Assembly (NCBI GenBank): GCA_003671065.1
Contig: QWPU01000105.1
Coordinates: forward strand, 1-7,427
Reading direction: 5' to 3'
Length of the DNA: 7,427 nt
Source of the DNA: Planctomycetota bacterium
GTDB taxonomy: Bacteria; Planctomycetota; Phycisphaerae; Phycisphaerales; SM1A02
A program made the position numbers and the translations under genes. Of the stretch, positions 1-5,422 are shown piece after piece. Numbering within the stretch: the stretch's first letter is position 1; the number at the start of each line of letters is the position of its first letter. Under the pieces are notes generated by a model. The model ran no database searches. It saw only the letters and a list, made by a program, of their open reading frames with translations, and was not told the origin of the DNA.

Positions 1-2
1 AA

Positions 3-1028
3 CGCATCATCGAGCGTCCGATGCGTCGTCGTCTCAATGACACGCGCGAGGCGCTCACCCACAAGTTCAATGTGGCGGGTCACGAGGGCTATCTCATCGT
101 TGGTCTTTACGAAGATGGTCGTCCTGGCGAACTCTTCATCACTATGGCCAAAGAAGGCTCAACCATCGGTGGCCTGATGGATTCGCTCGGCACTGCGATC
201 TCGGTCGCGCTGCAATACGGCGTTCCAATCGAAAGCCTTGTTACGAAGTTTGCACACCAGCGCTTCGAACCGATGGGCATGACGACCAACGCGGACATTC
301 CGTTCGCGAAGAGTCTTGTCGATTACATCTTCCGCTGGCTCGGAATGCACTTCATTCCAGGCTATCGCGAGCTCAACGCGCCACGTCGTGGCGGCGCATA
401 CCCCGAGACGGCGGCGTCCGTCACTGCTGCAGGATGCAGCACTTCATCGCTCAGTTCACCTGCAACGGAAGCTCCTCGCAGTAGCGCTTCCGCGCACCAC
501 TCGAGTCAACAGGAGGTCACAGGATGTGCCACCGACAGCCAAACTGGACAGATGGCGGGACAGACGGCAGGACAGACGCCGGGACAAAAAGGGCCGGCAG
601 GCAGTTCGCCGATCAACACCGCATGGAGCCTTCGCCGACAAGTGTCGCTCGACACGGCGGCAGCCAATCGCGGCGATACGGCCGAGACGATTGGGACGGG
701 AGTATCCGAACCACAGTCGCGAGAGCGTGCGATCGCAGCGGACGGCTCGACACTCAATCACCCCACTCTTTCCGAGCGATTCACTCGAATCGAAACTGGC
801 TCATCAGTCACCACCTCAGTCAGCCCAACACAGTTCGGGGCAACCGTGGTGAAAGAGTCGAGTGTTGCGATTGGACGAACCACAACCTTCGTGGTGAGTG
901 CACTCGATCAATCGAACGCGGCACTCATGGGCGATGCGCCAGCGTGCGATGGATGCGGCTCGATCACAGTCCGCAACGGCACCTGCTATCGCTGCCTCAA
1001 TTGCGGCAACAGCATGGGATGCAGTTGA
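3..1028 (+). CDS. nrdJ: Class II (vitamin B12-dependent) ribonucleotide reductase, C-terminal part (5' truncated by window edge)
   Basis: This enzyme family reduces ribonucleotides to deoxyribonucleotides in the cytoplasm using adenosylcobalamin. The frame is open to the left edge, so the catalytic barrel lies upstream. The visible part begins with the ERPMRRRL-type segment that precedes the C-terminal domain. A TSCPD domain follows over about residues 17-117 of the fragment, with GHEGYLIVGLYEDG, ELFITMAKEGSTIGGLMD, QYGVPIESLV and KSLVDYIFRWLG, all typical of NrdJ. The end (codons at 945-1025) is a Cys cluster of CxxC, CxxCxxC and a final GCS. In this family such tails shuttle electrons to the active site. 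Between them lie about 180 residues rich in Ser, Thr, Ala and Gln (about 396-935) with no recognised fold, far longer than a usual linker. Because frame and tail are intact, the linker is probably translated. The family call is firm; the linker's role is unknown. Confidence 0.95.
   Translation, partial: RIIERPMRRRLNDTREALTHKFNVAGHEGYLIVGLYEDGRPGELFITMAKEGSTIGGLMDSLGTAISVALQYGVPIESLVTKFAHQRFEPMGMTTNADIPFAKSLVDYIFRWLGMHFIPGYRELNAPRRGGAYPETAASVTAAGCSTSSLSSPATEAPRSSASAHHSSQQEVTGCATDSQTGQMAGQTAGQTPGQKGPAGSSPINTAWSLRRQVSLDTAAANRGDTAETIGTGVSEPQSRERAIAADGSTLNHPTLSERFTRIETGSSVTTSVSPTQFGATVVKESSVAIGRTTTFVVSALDQSNAALMGDAPACDGCGSITVRNGTCYRCLNCGNSMGCS
543..590 (+). repeat. 12-bp in-frame tandem repeat in the reductase linker
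   Basis: Four consecutive 12-bp units (act/gcg/gca/ccg, then gga, ca[g/a], then atg/acg/aaa) encode the tetrapeptides TGQM, AGQT, AGQT and PGQK. The unit is a multiple of three, so changes in copy number keep the frame. It sits in the middle of the low-complexity linker and suggests the linker grew partly by slippage. Confidence 0.85.
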
Positions 1029-1548
1029 CGCGCGAAAACCACTCATTCAGATAATCGGGCGCAAGCCCCTGCAAGCGGCGCGTTGCGCGAAGCCCTTGCT
1101 GCAGAAACATGCGCGGACATGGACAGCTCTGGCGAAAGGGAGGCACTCCCAATTGCATGATGAATCGCACGCCACAGGAGGTGGCAGAGAGTTGAGCGCA
1201 GTGCAATGAGCAGGCTTCGAGCATGCATCACGCCCGCGCGCGACGAGGAATGGAAGCCGAATTCAGGTGCGAATCATCAATCGGGTGTTTGCTGAGGACT
1301 CCGACACACCCGACGGAGTAGCGACTGTGAAATACGTTGTACGAATGCTGCCTGACAGACTGATCTCACAAGAACGGAACGTTGGCGAGCGGATGGATCC
1401 GCTTGCACCGATTGAACGCGCAAGGAGTTCGCAGAGTTCAATCCCCCAGCGCGCGCAGCCTCATGCACGCCCTGCGGAACCGACCCATTCTGTCATCGCA
1501 GCGTTCGAACCATGTCCACCATGACGGGACCCTTCACGCGAAGGCCCC
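1029..1548 (+). other. Gene-poor stretch with a dense series of stem-loops; candidate structured RNA or long 3' UTR
   Basis: No convincing protein gene is seen here. By eye, several perfect or near-perfect hairpins lie on the plus strand. They are 1057-1068 (GGGC/GCCC closed by a GCAA, GNRA-type tetraloop); 1071-1099 (GCAAG/CTTGC outer and CGCG/CGCG inner stems); 1138-1150 (GGGAG/CTCCC, loop GCA); 1171-1185 (GCCAC/GTGGC, loop AGGAG); 1373-1383 (AACG/CGTT); 1385-1406 (nine pairs with one G-U, loop TGGA); and 1410-1443 (GATTGAAC/GTTCAATC continued by GCG/CGC with a 3-base bulge, loop CAAGGAGTT). A weaker hairpin at 1524-1550 leads into the terminator. I could not match the stretch to RNase P RNA, tmRNA, 6S or SRP RNA by their conserved motifs. 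An 85-codon GTG-started frame (1267-1524) overlaps it but has no family resemblance. The stretch could be an independent small RNA, a structured 3' UTR of the reductase, or chance in GC-rich DNA. Confidence 0.4.
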
Positions 1549-1554
1549 GTGCAC

Positions 1555-1594
1555 GCCCCCCGCGGACACCACCTCCGCGGGGGGCTTTATTTTT
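1555..1594 (+). terminator. Strong rho-independent terminator
   Basis: A perfect 12-bp GC-rich stem (GCCCCCCGCGGA at 1555-1566 against TCCGCGGGGGGC at 1574-1585) encloses a 7-base loop (CACCACC). It is followed directly by TTTATTTTT (1586-1594). It would end transcripts arriving from the reductase or from the structured stretch at 1029-1548. It lies only 26 bp before the ATG of the DUF1684 gene, so that gene needs either a promoter at or beyond the terminator or regulated read-through. Confidence 0.9.
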
Positions 1595-1610
1595 GGGGGG
1601 CTTTATTTTT
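1579..1610 (+). repeat. Tandem duplication of the terminator's 3' arm end and T-tract (16 bp x 2)
   Basis: The 16-base unit GGGGGGCTTTATTTTT occurs twice head to tail (1579-1594 and 1595-1610), followed by a further GGGG. The duplicated G run can also pair with the C run at 1556-1561, giving an alternative, larger-loop hairpin with its own T-tract. The final GGGG lies six bases before the ATG at 1621 and may act as a weak ribosome binding site. Confidence 0.9.
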
Positions 1611-1620
1611 GGGGCTCTCA

Positions 1621-2484
1621 ATGTGTGGCTGCGCGGCGCTGACGCCTTCTCTTCCGCGTGGCTACGCAGCTGCTGATTGCGAAGCTTGGCGTTGCGCGCG
1701 AGTGGCGGCGCTGACGAGCGATGATGGGTGGCTCACGCTGGTGGGGCTTGATTGGTTGGAGGTTGGCGAATCGACGATAGGTAGCAGTGAGAACTGCACG
1801 CTGCGCTATGGCCATGCAAGCGCGGCGGTGATCGGGACCTTCACTGTCGAAGGCGACCGCGTGCGTTTCCGCGCTGCGGATGGCGCAGCCTGCACTGCCG
1901 ATGGCGTTGCGTGCCTGGACCTCGTGCTCGTTGCCGATGATCAAGGCGCAGCGACGGTGCTGCGCAATGGTCCGCTTCACATCACGCTTGTGCGGCGTAA
2001 CGGCGCGTTGGCTTTGCGCGTGCGTGACAATGCGAGCACGGTGCGAACTGGCTTTGCGGGGATCGAGTGCTTCGCGTTTGATCCTGCGTGCATTGTCGAA
2101 GCACGCGTGCGCGCGCCTTCAAGCACTGATGTGATCGCGATCACCAATGTCAGCGGCTTCATTGAAGAGCAACCGATCGCGGCGCTGCTCGACTTTTCGC
2201 TGGCGGGAAGCGAATACACGCTGACCGCAACGGCTGGCAGCGACGGACGATTCTTCGTGGTCTTCGCGGACGCGTCGAACGGCCTAACGACCTACGGCGG
2301 CGGCCGCTTCCTCGATATCGCGCCCGCGGCAAACGGCCGCACCACCATCGACTTCAATCGCGCGACAAACCCGCCGTGCGCGTTCACGGCGTTTGCCACC
2401 TGCCCGATGCCACCGCACGCCAATCGCCTTGCATGCAGCGTGCTCGCGGGTGAACAGCGCGTCTCCTCTCACATCGCGCCGTAA
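1621..2484 (+). CDS. DUF1684 family protein
   Basis: The product is 287 residues from this ATG. It carries the hallmarks of the DUF1684 family: DDGWLTLVGLDWLEVGE near residues 34-50, a GSSENC segment, LALRVRDNAS, TGFAGIECFAFD, and the diagnostic C-terminal block TTYGGGRFLDIAP ... TIDFNRATNPPCAFT ... FATCPMPPHANRL (about residues 223-270). The biochemical function of the family is not established. The start is uncertain. ATG 1621 has a GGGG run six bases upstream. The frame also stays open back to a GTG at 1549 (GAAGG four bases before it), which would add a basic N-region and a hydrophobic stretch ending at MCGC, resembling a lipoprotein signal, but that reading passes through the terminator stem. 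TTG 1609 is a third option. If ATG 1621 is right, the protein lacks an export signal. Gene identity is confident, the N-terminus is not. Confidence 0.88.
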   Translation: MCGCAALTPSLPRGYAAADCEAWRCARVAALTSDDGWLTLVGLDWLEVGESTIGSSENCTLRYGHASAAVIGTFTVEGDRVRFRAADGAACTADGVACLDLVLVADDQGAATVLRNGPLHITLVRRNGALALRVRDNASTVRTGFAGIECFAFDPACIVEARVRAPSSTDVIAITNVSGFIEEQPIAALLDFSLAGSEYTLTATAGSDGRFFVVFADASNGLTTYGGGRFLDIAPAANGRTTIDFNRATNPPCAFTAFATCPMPPHANRLACSVLAGEQRVSSHIAP

Positions 2485-2619
2485 TTTTTCCGAGAAACTC
2501 GCTTCCTCCTGAGAGGTAGGCGCATTCCTCACGGACTCCTCATGAGTGGTACATGTGTAGCGTCCTGCACAGCCCTGCTCATACCTGACGACAGTTCGTC
2601 GTCGTTTGAGGAGAGCATC
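2485..2619 (+). promoter_or_regulatory. Intergenic leader of the monooxygenase gene, with ribosome binding site and small hairpins
   Basis: This 135-bp gap holds a clear Shine-Dalgarno sequence, GAGGAGAG (2608-2615), well placed before ATG 2620. It decides that start over the in-frame ATG at 2542, whose 26-residue extension precedes a perfect Rossmann start and looks non-coding. A 6-bp hairpin (GACGAC/GTCGTC, 2587-2603, loop AGTTC) ends five bases before the Shine-Dalgarno sequence. Two 4-bp hairpins (CGAG/CTCG near 2490 and CCTC/GAGG near 2505) follow the DUF1684 stop but lack a good T-tract after them, so I do not call a terminator. No convincing -35/-10 pair is seen. Confidence 0.5.
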
Positions 2620-3714
2620 ATGCGTTCAATCATCATCGGTGGCGGAGTGGCGGGTTGCGCGATTGCGGCTGCTTTGCGCGGCGTTTCTGGCATGCACGAC
2701 AGCATGATGATTGAGAAGCGCGCAGCGAATGATCCTGCGGGCATGGGGTTCATCTTGATGCCGAACGGGCTTGCGGCGCTCGATGCGATTGCGCCCGAGT
2801 TTGACTGGCGAAGCGCTGGTCGCTGCATTGATCGCGTCACGCTCTGCACGCATGATGGTGTTGCGCTGAGCGACACGACGATTGATCCTGCGGTGTGTGT
2901 GTCGCGCGAAAAATTTCTGCGCATGCTTCGTGAGTCTGCCAGCGACACGACCACGCTTGAAGGCGCGTCGTTTGAGGGTCTTGAACGAAGCAGCAATGGC
3001 TCAACAACTGCAGTTCGTCTTGAAGATGGCGCGCGCGTTGAAGGCGATCTGTTCTTCGGTTGCGATGGTGCGCGTTCAAAGGTTCGCACCACGCTGTTTC
3101 CGCATGCGTTGCTTGCGCCAGTCGCTGTCATGGAAATTGTGTCGATCGCCGAAGCGCCAGCGTTGGCTGCTCGGCTTGGCACGAACTTCCGCAAATTTCA
3201 TGATGCGGAAGGTGGCTTTGCAATCGGACTCCTTGCGGAAAGCGCGACGCGCGTCGTATGGTTCGTGCAGTTTGATGCGTTGCGTTGGACGCTTGCGAAT
3301 GCCTCTGCCGAGACGCTGTCGAGCTTCATTCGCGAGCGCATTGCCTATTGGGCGAGTGAAGTCACCGAAGCTTTCAACGCGACTGATTTCACGAAGTCTC
3401 ATCTCTGGCCGACGCGTGACCTCGCCCCGCTCGCATCGCTTGCTTGCGAGAACCTCGCGCTTGTCGGTGACGCTGCCCATGCGTGTCTGCCGTTTACGAG
3501 TCAGGGTGCGAATGGCGCGTTGGTTGACGCGATGATCTTGCGTGACGAACTCTCGGCAGTCTGCAACGATGCCGATGTTTGCCGCGCCTTCGCGCGCTAC
3601 AGCACGCAGCGCCGCCCTCACCATCAGCGTATGTTCATGGAAGGCCGTCGCCTGCGCGCAGCGTTTCTCGCGCCGCTTACGCAGCAGCATCCTGTTCTTC
3701 CACTCATTGCTTGA
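2620..3714 (+). CDS. FAD-dependent monooxygenase (PHBH-like flavoprotein hydroxylase)
   Basis: This 364-residue protein has the three signatures of class A flavoprotein monooxygenases, which use FAD, NAD(P)H and O2 to hydroxylate or oxidise a substrate. An N-terminal dinucleotide-binding turn, IIIGGGVAGCAIAAAL, spans about residues 4-19, with an acidic residue ending the second strand (MIEKR, 30-34). The DG motif is GCDGARSKVR (147-156). The GD motif is LVGDAAHACLPFTSQGANGALVDA (281-304), which contacts the FAD ribityl and pyrophosphate. SREKFLRML (95-103) matches the usual conserved Arg region. Length is normal to slightly short, without the C-terminal thioredoxin-like domain of phenol hydroxylases. 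The stop lies four bases before the next gene's first ATG, so the two are probably one operon. The substrate cannot be read from sequence. It could be a halogenase-like or oxidoreductase relative, but no halogenase WxWxIP motif is present. Confidence 0.9.
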   Translation: MRSIIIGGGVAGCAIAAALRGVSGMHDSMMIEKRAANDPAGMGFILMPNGLAALDAIAPEFDWRSAGRCIDRVTLCTHDGVALSDTTIDPAVCVSREKFLRMLRESASDTTTLEGASFEGLERSSNGSTTAVRLEDGARVEGDLFFGCDGARSKVRTTLFPHALLAPVAVMEIVSIAEAPALAARLGTNFRKFHDAEGGFAIGLLAESATRVVWFVQFDALRWTLANASAETLSSFIRERIAYWASEVTEAFNATDFTKSHLWPTRDLAPLASLACENLALVGDAAHACLPFTSQGANGALVDAMILRDELSAVCNDADVCRAFARYSTQRRPHHQRMFMEGRRLRAAFLAPLTQQHPVLPLIA

Positions 3715-3759
3715 TTCCATGACTTCCATGACTTTCCCGACTTCCATGACTTCCACACC
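3715..3759 (+). repeat. 9-bp tandem repeat carrying multiple in-frame start codons
   Basis: Five 9-bp units in a row (TTCCATGAC, TTCCATGAC, TTTCCCGAC, TTCCATGAC, TTCCACACC) begin directly after the monooxygenase stop codon. Three of them supply ATG codons (3719, 3728, 3746) in the same frame, so the aminotransferase begins MTS-MTF-PTS-MTS. Copy-number change keeps the reading frame and alters the number of possible starts. Confidence 0.9.
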
Positions 3760-4954
3760 TCACGCTCCACACGCGAATCACGCCGCGCTTCTCGGCTCGC
3801 CTGACTACGAAACGCTTCGCCAGCGCGCGCACAATCTTCGTTGGGCAAGTGTTGAAGAGGGCGTCATTCCGCTGACCGCTGCTGATCCCGATCTGCCTGC
3901 GCCGCGCGCGATCACCGATGCTATTGCCAACTACTGCGCGCGCCCGCACTTTTGCTACGGACCAGCGGCGGGACTCATCGAGTTTCGCGAAAGCGTCGCG
4001 CGGCATTTCGCCCGCACAAAAGATGCACTCATCGATATCGAGCGCGTCAGCGCATGCAACTCTGCAGCAAGCGCCATCACACTCGTCGCGCGTCATCTCA
4101 TTCGTGCGGGTGATGAAGTCGTCGCGCAAGACCCAGTCGATTTTCTCGTCACTGAAAGCGTGCGCCGCGCGGGCGGAAATCTTCGCTTGTGGAAACACGA
4201 CAACGGCCATTTCACGCTTGACGGTCTTCGCGCCGCACTCACGCCGCGCACGCGCGCGCTGTGCGTGTGTCATCCGCACAATCCGATGGGCTCACTTTGG
4301 ACGCCTGCCCAAGTGCGCGAGATTGCCGAGTTGTGCAGCGCGCGCGGCATCGAGATTATCTCGGATGAAGTGTGGAGCGACATCGTGCACGATGGAAACG
4401 CGTTCGCTTCATTCGCGAGCTTCGGGGCCACGGCAGCAAGCCCTTGGGTGATCTACGGATTGTCGAAAGGCTTCGCGCTTGCGGGGTTGCGCATCGGCGC
4501 GGTCATCGCGCCGAGTAGTGCGCGCGCCGCGGACTTTCGCGCCCACGCTGGATTCGATCACACCATTGAAGGCGCGTCAACGCTTTCGCAAGTTGCTGCG
4601 ACCGCCGCGCTCACGCAATGCGATGAGTGGCACGACGCGTTTCTCACGCATCTCGGGGCGCAGCGCACGCATGCTGCGTCACGGCTTACTTCGCTCACGG
4701 GCGTCGAACTCGCGCGGCTACCTGAAGCGACTTTCGTGATCTTCCCACGCATCAGCGCGACAGGCATTGATGAAGTTGAACTCGCAACACGCATTGCGCA
4801 ACACGCGCGCGTGCGTGTGGTGCCTGGAAGTCCTCGTTGGTTTGGCGAAGGCGCGCGCGGACACATTCGCTTGAGTCTCGCCTGCACGCGCGCGACACTC
4901 GATGAAGCGCTCGATCGAATGACGGCTGCATGGAGCGTCATTACGGCAAGCTGA
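3719..4954 (+). CDS. PLP-dependent aminotransferase, class I/II fold (possibly MalY/PatB-like C-S lyase)
   Basis: This protein has 411 residues from the first ATG of the repeat cluster. It is a fold-type I PLP enzyme: a GYGP-like FCYGPAAGLIEFRE segment (78-91), SAASAI at the phosphate-binding turn (115-120), HPHNPMG (185-191; Asn188), SDEVW (215-219; Asp216 would hold the pyridine nitrogen), Tyr246, YGLSKGFALAGLRIG (246-260; Lys250 is the Schiff-base lysine), and HIRLSLA (382-388; Arg384 would bind the substrate carboxylate). All catalytic residues are present. The ISDEVWSDIVHDG and LSKGFALAGL segments also resemble the MalY/PatB cystathionine beta-lyase group, so transamination and beta-elimination are both possible. 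No Shine-Dalgarno is seen before the ATGs, and the preceding gene stops four bases upstream, so translation probably relies on reinitiation. Pairing with a flavin monooxygenase suggests joint modification of an amino-acid-derived compound; this is inference. Confidence 0.9.
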   Translation: MTSMTFPTSMTSTPHAPHANHAALLGSPDYETLRQRAHNLRWASVEEGVIPLTAADPDLPAPRAITDAIANYCARPHFCYGPAAGLIEFRESVARHFARTKDALIDIERVSACNSAASAITLVARHLIRAGDEVVAQDPVDFLVTESVRRAGGNLRLWKHDNGHFTLDGLRAALTPRTRALCVCHPHNPMGSLWTPAQVREIAELCSARGIEIISDEVWSDIVHDGNAFASFASFGATAASPWVIYGLSKGFALAGLRIGAVIAPSSARAADFRAHAGFDHTIEGASTLSQVAATAALTQCDEWHDAFLTHLGAQRTHAASRLTSLTGVELARLPEATFVIFPRISATGIDEVELATRIAQHARVRVVPGSPRWFGEGARGHIRLSLACTRATLDEALDRMTAAWSVITAS

Positions 4955-4970
4955 CGACTCGCGTGACCAC

Positions 4971-5393
4971 TCACATCCCGAAGTCGACGATGTATGAGCG
5001 TCGCCACTTTGGTCGCCACTCGGTGACGAGTTGTTTGTGCAGCGGATGATCGAGATACGCTTTGTAGTCTTCGACTGATGCGAACTGCACCACGATGCCG
5101 AGGTCGTAATCATCCGCGACATTCGCGCGACCGATGTCGACGGGCGTGCCGCAGATGTATCCCCGCACCAATGGAATCTGCGGAAGAAGTTCATCGCTTG
5201 CGGCTTTCATTGCAGCGATTTCGCCGTCATCAGCGAGATCGACGAGCACCACATGTTGCAGCGCACCTGGCATCTGCACGCGGCGCGCGTCCGTCACTGG
5301 ACCGATGGATGAGTGTCCACCGGCGCAACCGCTCAGCGAAAGCACGACAAATGCAAGCGGGACAGATGCAAGCACGATTGTTGAGCGAGTCAT
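4971..5393 (-). CDS. Dabb-domain (stress-responsive A/B barrel) lipoprotein
   Basis: This 140-residue protein has a lipoprotein signal peptide: basic start MTR, hydrophobic core IVLASVPLAFVVL, and lipobox LSGC with Cys23 as the lipidation site. The mature part is a single Dabb ferredoxin-like domain: QHVVLVDLAD (His47 begins the first strand), an IPLVRGYICG turn, then DLGIVVQFASVEDYKAYLDHP and LHKQLVTEWRP, which match the typical family pattern of a dimeric alpha+beta barrel. Members include plant stress proteins and olivetolic-acid-cyclase-like enzymes, but the function of bacterial lipoprotein versions is unknown. The gene is probably the last in a minus-strand operon, 29 bp after the upstream gene. 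It converges with the aminotransferase gene, leaving only 16 bp between stops and no clear terminator there. Confidence 0.85.
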   Translation of the reverse strand: MTRSTIVLASVPLAFVVLSLSGCAGGHSSIGPVTDARRVQMPGALQHVVLVDLADDGEIAAMKAASDELLPQIPLVRGYICGTPVDIGRANVADDYDLGIVVQFASVEDYKAYLDHPLHKQLVTEWRPKWRRSYIVDFGM

Positions 5394-5422
5394 GCTCGCA
5401 GCGTAGCAACGGCGATGAGCGT

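Noticed and set aside
1176..1209. AGGAGGT Shine-Dalgarno-like sequence with nearby TTG (1192) and ATG (1206) starts
   Set aside because: The TTG frame ends after five codons, and the ATG is about 23 bases away and gives only 29 codons. The sequence is better explained as part of a hairpin loop and stem.
1495..1521. tRNA- or tmRNA-like 3' end (GTTCGAAC followed by TCCACCA)
   Set aside because: The bases around the T-loop-like sequence do not form a T stem, and no acceptor, D or anticodon arm is found upstream.
1267..1524. GTG-started 85-codon frame in the structured stretch, ending just before the terminator and in the same frame as the DUF1684 gene
   Set aside because: No family resemblance, no good ribosome binding site, mixed codon use, and it overlaps several strong hairpins. 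A tiny gene cannot be fully excluded, but I would not annotate it.
2542..2619. In-frame ATG extension of the monooxygenase
   Set aside because: It would place 26 unrelated residues before the Rossmann strand, while ATG 2620 has an excellent ribosome binding site.
3076..3756. Long minus-strand open frame opposite the monooxygenase, beginning with MEVMEV-type repeats
   Set aside because: It is a shadow of the real plus-strand gene; the repeat residues come from the 9-bp array read backwards, and there is no recognisable domain.
4955..4970. Bidirectional terminator between the convergent genes
   Set aside because: Only a 4-bp GTGA/TCAC stem with no T-tract is present near 4963-4974, too weak to call.
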